Origin: Legionellales bacterium
Lineage (GTDB): Bacteria; Pseudomonadota; Gammaproteobacteria; Eutrophobiales; Eutrophobiaceae
Reading direction: 5' to 3'
DNA length: 21,790 bases
NCBI GenBank assembly: GCA_002721165.1
Contig: PBJS01000005.1
Location: forward strand, 40,052-61,841
In this document: positions 15,552-21,790 of the stretch, one piece after another
Position numbering within the stretch: position 1 is the first letter of the stretch
Layout: the number at the start of each line of letters is the position of its first letter
The notes under the pieces: generated by a model
Told to the model about the DNA's origin: nothing
The model's database searches: none
Seen by the model: only the letters and a program-made list of their open reading frames with translations
Position numbers and translations under genes: made by a program

Positions 15552-17240
15552 CTATTGATAGAAGTGTCTAGCTTCGGCAACACCTTCCCCTCTTGGATCG
15601 CTTGCAACAAAACTAGTGCTTTTATTTTTCCATATCATAATTGCCTGCATATTGCCGTACCTTCTTTTTATTTCTTTTAGTTTATGTCCTTTTAAAACTA
15701 ATTTTCTTTTTTCATCTATAGTCAATCCATCTTTTTCATATTGAACTAAGTCAGGAAGATATTGATGATGGAAACGTGAGAGACCCACCCATGATTGTGG
15801 TAATTTTCCTTCTGTAAAATCTAAAATTGCTAACAACACCATACTAATAATTCTGCTACCCCCTGGAGTACCAAGAATACCAATGCGATCATTAGACTCA
15901 ACAAATGTTGGGGTCATGCTTGATAAAGGTCGCTTGCCTGGATGAATTATGTTTGCTTGGTAGCCTACTAAACCATAATTATTAGCAGTCAATGGTTTAA
16001 TAGTAAAATCATCCATTTCATTATTGAGCAAAATACCAGTTCCCTCTATAACAAAACCAGAACCAAACGGTAGATTAATACTTAACGTTGCTGAAACTTT
16101 GTTACCTTTTTTATCAACAACCGAGAAATGTGTCGTATTTTCACCTAAATTGTTAGCTGCCACTATACTACCCAACTCATTACTGGGTGTTGCATGATTA
16201 ATATCTATCGTTAAGGCTAGCCCTTCTGCATAATTTTTATCTAGTAATCTTTCAATTGGTATGTATACAAAATCAGAGTCCCCCAAATATGCAGCACGAT
16301 CGCGGTATGCGCGTCTCATAGCTTCGATGATAATATGCTTTCTTGTAACACTATCGTATTGAGACAAATCAAATTTCTCTAAAATATTCAGTGCTTGGCC
16401 AAGAACAATGCCACCAGATGAAGGTGGGGGAACGGACGTTACTGTAATGCCCTTATATTTTACAGAAATTGGCTCTCTTTCAATTATTTTGTAATTCGCC
16501 AAATCATATGTTTCCCATATACCACCATTTTTTTGAACGCTATCTACCATCTTTTGAGCAAAAATTCCTTGGTAAAACCCTTTGCGCCCTTTTTCAGCGA
16601 CCATGCTCAATGTTTTAGAAAGATCTCTTTGTACAATAAGGTCCCCCAATTTTGGAATGTTATTGTTTGGGAAAAAAATAGATGAGGTATTGACATATTT
16701 ACGCATTATCTTTTCTCTGTACCGAATTAATTTTCGATAACGCTTGGTCACAACGAAACCATTTTTTGCTTGTTTAATCGCCGGTTTGAGTACTTCTTTT
16801 AAACTTAGATTGCCATAATGAGTAACCAAGTGGTCAATTCCTGCGATAATTCCAGGAATACCAGATGCCATCGGGCCATTTAAAGATAGTCCATCAATAA
16901 TATTGCCGTTCCTGTCTAAGTACATATCTTTATGACTCCTCATCGGGGCAGTTTCACGACCATCAATAACAACTTGTTTGTTATCTTCACTTCGATGTAA
17001 CAACCAAAAACCGCCACCGCCAAGTCCCGAGCCATATGGCTCAACGACAGCTAATGAAGCTGTTATAGCAGCAGCAGCATCAAAAGCATTACCTCCTTTC
17101 TCAAGTATTTCCAAACCTGTTCGTGTAGCAATATGATGAGCAGTCGCAACCGCTGGCTGAACTGTAGTGTTGGCAAAAATAGGCGCTGGTAGTATGTATA
17201 AGAAAATATAAAAAAAATAATTCTGTTTATTTTTTTTCAT
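15552..17240 (-). CDS. ggt: Gamma-glutamyltransferase, exported
   Basis: Cleaves the gamma-glutamyl bond of glutathione and related peptides in the periplasm. The 562-residue precursor has a hydrophobic signal (about 8-20) with likely cleavage after IFA (residue 23). Autoprocessing exposes the nucleophile threonine: the small subunit would start at Thr369 (TTHFSVVDKKGN). Substrate residues are present: RETAP with Arg95, NNEMDDF with Asp410-Asp411, PLSSM with the serine pair 440-441, and GTPGGSR near 457-463. The lid-loop segment before PLSSM is retained, so it belongs to the lidded E. coli-like type. It begins 7 bases after coaD and ends the leftward run. Its grouping with exported peptidases suggests peptide or glutathione scavenging, which is inference. 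Confidence 0.95.
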   Translation of the reverse strand: MKKNKQNYFFYIFLYILPAPIFANTTVQPAVATAHHIATRTGLEILEKGGNAFDAAAAITASLAVVEPYGSGLGGGGFWLLHRSEDNKQVVIDGRETAPMRSHKDMYLDRNGNIIDGLSLNGPMASGIPGIIAGIDHLVTHYGNLSLKEVLKPAIKQAKNGFVVTKRYRKLIRYREKIMRKYVNTSSIFFPNNNIPKLGDLIVQRDLSKTLSMVAEKGRKGFYQGIFAQKMVDSVQKNGGIWETYDLANYKIIEREPISVKYKGITVTSVPPPSSGGIVLGQALNILEKFDLSQYDSVTRKHIIIEAMRRAYRDRAAYLGDSDFVYIPIERLLDKNYAEGLALTIDINHATPSNELGSIVAANNLGENTTHFSVVDKKGNKVSATLSINLPFGSGFVIEGTGILLNNEMDDFTIKPLTANNYGLVGYQANIIHPGKRPLSSMTPTFVESNDRIGILGTPGGSRIISMVLLAILDFTEGKLPQSWVGLSRFHHQYLPDLVQYEKDGLTIDEKRKLVLKGHKLKEIKRRYGNMQAIMIWKNKSTSFVASDPRGEGVAEARHFYQ

Positions 17241-17247
17241 ACTAAAA

Positions 17248-17727
17248 TTACTGTGTGAATTTTTCTTTTAAAATTAACTCAATGGGCTTAGGTACAAATG
17301 AGCTAACATCGCCTCCCAACTCTACTATTTCACGAATAAGACTTGATGAAATATAACTAAAATTTTCTGTTGAATTAAAGAAAACTGTCTCGATATCTTC
17401 GTGTAATTTTTTATTCATTACAGCCATTTTAAATTCATAGTCAAAATCCGATACTGTACGCATACCACGAACTATTATATTCGCTGATTTTTCACGTGCT
17501 AAATCAGTAACTAAATTTTTGAAAGGAACAACTTCAATATTATTGTTATTAGAAAACACATCTTCTATCAATACTACTCTTTCTCCTAACGTAAATAACT
17601 GCTTTGCTGATTTTTTTTCTGCAACAGCAATGATAAGTTTATCAAACAATTTAGCAGCACGATATGCTATATCTACATGACCATTTGTTATTGGATCAAA
17701 ACTACCTGGATAAATTGCTGTTGTCAT
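17248..17727 (-). CDS. coaD: Phosphopantetheine adenylyltransferase
   Basis: Transfers AMP from ATP to 4'-phosphopantetheine, the fourth step of coenzyme A synthesis. The 159-residue protein has the nucleotidyltransferase motif TNGH (residues 14-17) in YPGSFDPITNGHVDI. It also has RGMRTVSDFDYE and the C-terminal ISSSLIRE motif of the family. It overlaps the end of rsmD by 26 bases and is followed 7 bases later by ggt. rsmD-coaD is a widely conserved pair in bacteria. Together with coaBC at 9184-10398, two of the steps of CoA synthesis are encoded in this window, on the same strand but in separate runs. Confidence 0.97.
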   Translation of the reverse strand: MTTAIYPGSFDPITNGHVDIAYRAAKLFDKLIIAVAEKKSAKQLFTLGERVVLIEDVFSNNNNIEVVPFKNLVTDLAREKSANIIVRGMRTVSDFDYEFKMAVMNKKLHEDIETVFFNSTENFSYISSSLIREIVELGGDVSSFVPKPIELILKEKFTQ

Positions 17728-18286
17728 TTTCGTTTTCTCTGTTTACTTCTGCCAAAATTGATTGTAATTGTTTAGTTTGTATCACTTTATTTATTTTAAA
17801 TACTGACGGTAAATTTATACTTTTTTCTGATTCGATATAAATTATTCCTTCACTGCTCAACAATGACTGCTGAAGAATGATTTGGCAACACTTTTCTACA
17901 TAGCCCTGATTAAATGGAGGATCTAGAAAAATAATATCAAATTTTTTCGTACATTTCTCAGACCAACTGAGAGCATCTGCACACTCAATATAATGTGATT
18001 CACTGCCCAAGATCTGAGCAGTTTCTCTTAAATAATCAACAATTTTTTGATTAGATTCAATCATTGTTGCTGATGAAGCTCCTCGAGATAGAGCTTCAAA
18101 GGAAAGAATGCCTGTACCAGAAAACAAATCGAGACACTTTGCGCCTACAATTTTTTCCTGCACCCAATTAAATAATGTTTCACGAACTCTGTCTGGTGTA
18201 GGTCTTAAACCAGAGGCTGTTATTACATTTAACTTTCTACTACGCCACTTACCGCCAATAATACGAATCTTTCCTTGACTATCCAA
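17702..18286 (-). CDS. rsmD: 16S rRNA (guanine966-N2)-methyltransferase
   Basis: Methylates G966 of 16S rRNA during small-subunit assembly. The 194-residue protein begins with the RIIGGKWRSRKL RNA-binding strand and has RPTPDRVRETLFNW at 27-40. The SAM-binding motif is LDLFSGTGILSFEALSRGA, and the catalytic motif is DPPF (Asp in LDPPFNQGY). I place the start at the TTG at 18286: no in-frame ATG precedes the conserved region, and the upstream M16 gene stops only 3 bases before. The TTG start probably keeps translation low or dependent on coupling. rsmD lies near ftsY in most gammaproteobacteria; here the M16 pair is between them. Confidence 0.94.
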   Translation of the reverse strand: MDSQGKIRIIGGKWRSRKLNVITASGLRPTPDRVRETLFNWVQEKIVGAKCLDLFSGTGILSFEALSRGASSATMIESNQKIVDYLRETAQILGSESHYIECADALSWSEKCTKKFDIIFLDPPFNQGYVEKCCQIILQQSLLSSEGIIYIESEKSINLPSVFKINKVIQTKQLQSILAEVNRENENDNSNLSR

Positions 18287-18289
18287 GCT

Positions 18290-19609
18290 TCAATTTTCTT
18301 TATTTTTATTATTTGTAGATGTTCCAACTTTAACTGTAACTAAGTTATCTACAGTTAATCGACGTTTAAAAGCATCTTTAATATGTTCTATGGTAACTGC
18401 CTCAACATTGCTATTAAATGTGTGTAAGTAATCAAGTGGCAATTTATAATAACCAATAACAACTACATAGTTTAGAATCTTACTATTGCTGTCAACGCGT
18501 AACGGGAAACCGCCTATTATATTTTTCTTAGCCGAAATTAATTCTTCTTCTGTAGGGCCTAATTCAATATAGTTTTTAATGTTTTCTAATACAACGGAAA
18601 TTGCTTCATCAGATTGATCTGTCTTTGTTTGTAAGCCTGCAATAAAAGGGCCCTTAAAACGCATGGGGCTGAAGTAGCTATATGCGCTATAGGATAATCC
18701 ACGTTTTTCTCTAACCTCTTCAAACAATCGAGATACCATACCGCCTCCACCGAGAATATGATTTCCAACATATAGTGGAAAATAGTCAGCGTCGCCACGT
18801 TTAACCCCTGGCTGTCCAACGAGAATGTGTGTCTGGACAGACGGGTACTCAATAAATATATTTTTTGAGACGTCCAATTTATTTACCTTTGATAATGGAA
18901 CAGCTTTCTTCCCATCTTGTAATGCGTTTACGATGTCTTCTGAAATCTGTTCAGCTGTTTTACGATCAATTGCCCCGACAATAGCAATCATTGAATTCTT
19001 CGCGTTATAGTATTTTCTATAGAATGAAATTATATCTTCTCTTTTGATTGATTTTATACTTGCTTCGTTACCTTCGCTTGGTTTCCCATATGGATGAGAC
19101 TGATATATAGCACTCATAAATGCGTCCTTTGCAATAGCACCTGGAGATTGTTCTTTAGCTTTTATTGCAATCAACATCTGAGAGCGTTTTCTTTCGAGAG
19201 CATCATTAGGAAAATCTGGTGTCGAAATAACTTTTTTAAAATTTTCAATCGCCTCAGTCAACAGTTCAGCATCAGTAAGAGAACGTAATTGTAAAGAAGC
19301 CGAATCATAGCCAACATCTGCAGCATAAATTGCGCCGAGTGATTCAAACCCGTTGCTTATCGTATCTGCATCTTCACCATTAGCTCCCTCTGCTAATAAA
19401 CTGTTTGTTAGCATTGCGATACCTAATGAATCAGCATCACGAGTACTGCCTGCATCAAAAACAATTTGTATATCAACCATAGGTAATTCTGGAGCATGCA
19501 CATAATAGACATCAGCGCCTTTATCTGTGGTCCAATATTCTATATCTGGTGACGCTAGAGCAGAAACCGCAAAACATAGAGTAGAAAATAAAATTATCTT
19601 AGTGTGCAC
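18290..19609 (-). CDS. Exported M16-family protein lacking the zinc motif (probable non-catalytic partner)
   Basis: About 439 residues with a clear signal peptide (TKIILFSTLCFAVSALA, cleavage before SPD). It has the two-half M16 fold, but the position of HxxEH is occupied by MLTNS in GIAMLTNSLLAEG, so no zinc site remains. In the second half it keeps the glycine-rich loop and arginine/tyrosine region (GGGGMVSRLFEEVREKRGLSYS), which contacts substrate in M16 enzymes. I choose the GTG at 19609 over an ATG at 19636. AAGGA lies 7 bases before the GTG, and the signal peptide then starts properly, 1 base after the upstream stop. The longer form would add nine residues (MQLEQKEIN). It likely pairs with the active M16 protein encoded just upstream. 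Confidence 0.87.
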   Translation of the reverse strand: MHTKIILFSTLCFAVSALASPDIEYWTTDKGADVYYVHAPELPMVDIQIVFDAGSTRDADSLGIAMLTNSLLAEGANGEDADTISNGFESLGAIYAADVGYDSASLQLRSLTDAELLTEAIENFKKVISTPDFPNDALERKRSQMLIAIKAKEQSPGAIAKDAFMSAIYQSHPYGKPSEGNEASIKSIKREDIISFYRKYYNAKNSMIAIVGAIDRKTAEQISEDIVNALQDGKKAVPLSKVNKLDVSKNIFIEYPSVQTHILVGQPGVKRGDADYFPLYVGNHILGGGGMVSRLFEEVREKRGLSYSAYSYFSPMRFKGPFIAGLQTKTDQSDEAISVVLENIKNYIELGPTEEELISAKKNIIGGFPLRVDSNSKILNYVVVIGYYKLPLDYLHTFNSNVEAVTIEHIKDAFKRRLTVDNLVTVKVGTSTNNKNKEN

Positions 19610-19610
19610 A

Positions 19611-20996
19611 TTAATTTCCTTCTGTTCTAGCTGCATTTGCAGAATTATTCTTAATTGGGATTGGGTGTAAGTCGGCGACTGTTAATCTATCATCGATTAA
19701 GTACTTCTTCGCAACTGCCATTACCTGTTCAGCGGTTATGGCCTTAATTCTATCGACATATTCATCAGCCAACCCCCATGATAATCCGATAGTTTCTAAC
19801 ACACCAATTATCATTGCTTGGTAAAAAATAGAATCTTTTTCATAAATGTCTGAAGATATTACTTGCGCTTTAACACGCTGTAATTCTTCATCGCTAACTA
19901 AATGTGTTTGTATATTTAATATCTCATTTCTAAACGCTACTTCAAGTTCTTGTATTGATTTACCTTGCGCTGGTGTTCCTGACAGCATGAACAAATTATC
20001 TAAGCGTGAGGCTATTTGATAACTTACACTTGCCGCAGCAGCAACTTCATCTCTTCTAATTAGCCGACTAGCAATTCTCGCACTATTACCGCCATCCAAT
20101 ATTCCTGCTAACACCTCTAAAGCATATGGTTCCCAATCATGTTCAATTTGAGCTTTATTATTTATCTTTATCACTGGTGTCTTATAAGCCATCATGATAC
20201 TTGGAAGTTCTGCTGGTCGTTTTACAGTTATGCGCTTTGTTCCTTGTTGAACAACTTCTGTTTGCTGTTTTGTTGCTATTGGTTCTCCTGAGGGTAAAGA
20301 ACCGAAGTGCTCGTAAGCCAATCCATAAACATCATTTGGGTCAACATCGCCGGCAACTACAAGAGTGGCATTGTTTGGTGCATACCATTTTTTATACCAC
20401 TCTCTTAGATCATCAATCGTTATATTTTCAATATCACGCATCCAGCCAATCACTGGAAATCGATATGTGCTTGTTTGAAAAGCTGCGGCTTTAATAGCTT
20501 CATATAAAAAAGACTGAGGATTATCTTCGGTACGCCATCGTCGTTCTTCCTTAACCACCTCAATTTCCTTTTTTAATTCTTCGTCAGATAACTTCAAATA
20601 ACGCATTCGATCAGCCTCTAGTTTGAAACTAATTGGTAATCGTGATTTTTCAAGAGTTTGAAAATAACTTGTGTAATCAGGCCCCGTAAAGGCATTCTCG
20701 CGTCCGCCATTTTCTGAAATAATTCGTGAAAATTCACCAGGCGCGTAATTCTCTGTCCCCTTAAACATCATGTGTTCCAAAATATGTGATATTCCTGTTA
20801 TGCCATCATATTCATAACTACTACCGACTTTATACCATACTTGTGTTATCACAATAGGAGCACGCCGATCTACCTTAACAAGAAGCTTAAGACCATTATC
20901 AAGTTCATATTCATGTACTTGAGCTAAAGCATTTATCGGGCTTATAAAAATAAAAATTAAAAGTATGTTACTTATTTTTAATCGTGAATATTTCAT
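19611..20996 (-). CDS. Exported zinc peptidase, M16 family (catalytic partner)
   Basis: A 461-residue precursor with a signal peptide (about 7-25, SNILLIFIFISPINALA, cleavage before QVHEY). The inverted zinc motif is HILEH, with His71, Glu74 and His75; the more distant zinc ligand is a glutamate in VVKEERRWR, best fitting Glu151, 76 residues after His75. Segments such as ENAFTGPDYTSYF and YAPNNATLVVAGDV are typical. The second half lacks the usual arginine/tyrosine loop, having GGNSARIASRLIRRDEV in its place. It is therefore the catalytic half of a two-gene M16 system like those described in Sphingomonas. Targets are unknown; periplasmic peptide breakdown is likely. It leads the leftward run toward rsmD, coaD and ggt. 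Confidence 0.9.
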   Translation of the reverse strand: MKYSRLKISNILLIFIFISPINALAQVHEYELDNGLKLLVKVDRRAPIVITQVWYKVGSSYEYDGITGISHILEHMMFKGTENYAPGEFSRIISENGGRENAFTGPDYTSYFQTLEKSRLPISFKLEADRMRYLKLSDEELKKEIEVVKEERRWRTEDNPQSFLYEAIKAAAFQTSTYRFPVIGWMRDIENITIDDLREWYKKWYAPNNATLVVAGDVDPNDVYGLAYEHFGSLPSGEPIATKQQTEVVQQGTKRITVKRPAELPSIMMAYKTPVIKINNKAQIEHDWEPYALEVLAGILDGGNSARIASRLIRRDEVAAAASVSYQIASRLDNLFMLSGTPAQGKSIQELEVAFRNEILNIQTHLVSDEELQRVKAQVISSDIYEKDSIFYQAMIIGVLETIGLSWGLADEYVDRIKAITAEQVMAVAKKYLIDDRLTVADLHPIPIKNNSANAARTEGN

Positions 20997-21172
20997 TGTT
21001 TTTTGTTTATAATATAAGTATTAAATTTCGTATCATTGAGTATAATTTTGAGTATTTTAATATTGCTAAGTTCATATTTACTCAATATAAAGTATGTTCA
21101 TAATAAATACTGTTAAAAGTTATTCTTTGTTAAATTTGACAATAGCAACTTTAAATAAAAAATTGAACTAAT
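20997..21172. other. Divergent intergenic region between the M16 operon and ftsY
   Basis: These 176 bases are extremely AT-rich and must carry the promoters for both ftsY (rightward) and the M16-rsmD-coaD-ggt run (leftward). TATAAT-like hexamers appear at 21008 and 21041 and a TTGACA at 21136-21141, but none pairs with a good partner at 16-18 bases. I therefore do not call a defined promoter. I see no tRNA, small open reading frame or terminator here. Three copies of a heptamer are listed separately. Confidence 0.5.
21036..21085. repeat. Three copies of heptamer TTGAGTA in the ftsY/M16 divergent promoter region
   Basis: TTGAGTA occurs at 21036-21042 and 21048-21054 on the plus strand (12 bases apart, extended to TTGAGTAT in both) and at 21079-21085 on the minus strand. 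It also occurs singly elsewhere in the window by chance, for example at 4270 and 16786. Three within 50 bases, in the one region that must hold two promoters, is more than expected. It may be a regulator half-site. Confidence 0.35.
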
Positions 21173-21790
21173 ATGAAAAAACTTGCCAGTCGGCTAAAAT
21201 TAACGCGCACTAATCTTTTCGGTGCATTATTCAACAGAAATAAACCTGGCATCGATAATAACATTATTAGTGAGCTTGAGGATAGATTTTTACTCGCCGA
21301 TATTGGTACCAAGACGACTGACCAGATCATACAACTACTAACATCTTCTTTGAAAGAAAGACCAAAAAATATTACGATTGAAACACAAATCAAACAACTT
21401 CTATTGTCTATACTTGAACCTGTAGAAAAAAATTTTCGCATACCATGTGACGCTAATAAACCTTATTTAATTTTAGTTGTTGGTGTTAATGGTGTTGGTA
21501 AAACGACGACTATTGGTAAGCTTACGAAACACATCAAGTCTGAGGGTAAAAGTATACTCTTAGCAGCTGCAGATACATTTCGTGCTGCAGCAACTGAACA
21601 ATTAAGTAAGTGGGGAAATGTCAATGGTGTAAATGTTATCTCGCAAGGCAGTGGTTCTGACCCAGGAGCTGTTGTATACAATGCGCTGCAATCAGCTCGT
21701 TCTAAAAATATAGATGTATTAATCGTCGACACGGCTGGACGTCTACATAATAAGAAAAATCTTATGGATGAAATAAAAAAAATCAATAAT
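21173..21790 (+). CDS. ftsY: Signal recognition particle receptor FtsY, N-terminal part (cut by window end)
   Basis: The frame is open from an ATG at 21173 to the last base, giving 206 residues. FtsY docks signal recognition particle with ribosomes at the inner membrane through GTP-dependent pairing with Ffh. The N domain covers about residues 5-95, with SELEDRFLLADIG at 33-45. The G domain follows with G1 GVNGVGKTTT (104-113), DTFRAAATEQL (134-144) and DTAGR (186-190). E. coli FtsY has about 200 acidic residues before the N domain; here the N domain starts almost at once, so the A domain is essentially absent, leaving the short basic amphipathic start MKKLASRLKLTR as membrane anchor. In other gammaproteobacteria ftsE-ftsX-rpoH usually follow, beyond this window. 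Confidence 0.94.
   Translation, partial: MKKLASRLKLTRTNLFGALFNRNKPGIDNNIISELEDRFLLADIGTKTTDQIIQLLTSSLKERPKNITIETQIKQLLLSILEPVEKNFRIPCDANKPYLILVVGVNGVGKTTTIGKLTKHIKSEGKSILLAAADTFRAAATEQLSKWGNVNGVNVISQGSGSDPGAVVYNALQSARSKNIDVLIVDTAGRLHNKKNLMDEIKKINN

Noticed and set aside
16786..16794. SlmA-like site TTGAGTACT within ggt
   Set aside because: Only one half of the published 12-base palindrome matches; a single half-site inside a gene in AT-rich DNA is expected by chance.
1..21790. CRISPR arrays, insertion sequences, phage genes, toxin-antitoxin or restriction genes
   Set aside because: No repeated spacer pattern, transposase, integrase, terminal inverted repeat or recognisable defence gene was seen; all large frames are accounted for by the listed genes.

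Overview
The window is a compact, AT-rich stretch of a gammaproteobacterial chromosome (about one third G+C by eye). It holds 24 protein genes, two of them cut by the window edges. I see no tRNA, rRNA, insertion sequence, phage gene or CRISPR array, and no gene-free gap over about 180 bases. The gammaproteobacterial call rests on SlmA, on the MetX-MetW pair, and on gene neighbourhoods I recall from Pseudomonas and Escherichia: coaBC-dut-algC-argB next to slmA and pyrE, rpmB-rpmG near mutM, and rsmD beside ftsY. Genus is not determinable; an AT-rich, perhaps streamlined lineage is plausible. Many start codons lack a clear Shine-Dalgarno sequence, and GTG and TTG starts are used.

Layout. Bases 1-3598 (+): the end of yggS, proC, yggT, metX and metW, covering PLP homeostasis, proline synthesis, a membrane protein and the acylation step of methionine synthesis. 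Bases 3628-4416 (-) carry an exonuclease III, divergent from pyrE (4494-5141, +), which is followed by a small exported DUF4124 protein. Bases 5782-10398 (-) form one run, in transcription order coaBC, dut, algC, argB, slmA, joining coenzyme A, dUTP removal, sugar phosphates, arginine and nucleoid occlusion. From 10553 (+) come rpmB and rpmG behind a strong-looking promoter. Next is a four-gene module resembling the gliding-motility GldA/GldF/GldG transporter plus a DUF4340 protein, and then mutM. Bases 15552-20996 (-) form a tightly packed run, in transcription order two M16-type proteins, rsmD, coaD and ggt. ftsY begins at 21173 (+) and runs off the end.

Most of the content is conserved housekeeping. 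The least understood part is the Gld-like ABC module (10991-14686), which sits between rpmG and mutM, neighbours in E. coli. The second notable system is the exported M16 pair: one protein keeps the zinc-binding HxxEH motif and the other has lost it but keeps the arginine/tyrosine region, suggesting an obligate heterodimer. Smaller points are a ribosomal-protein promoter with a GC-rich discriminator, an FtsY with almost no acidic A domain, an exonuclease III where Pseudomonas has crc, and short palindromes or repeats in intergenic regions. I found no clearly new defence or mobile system.
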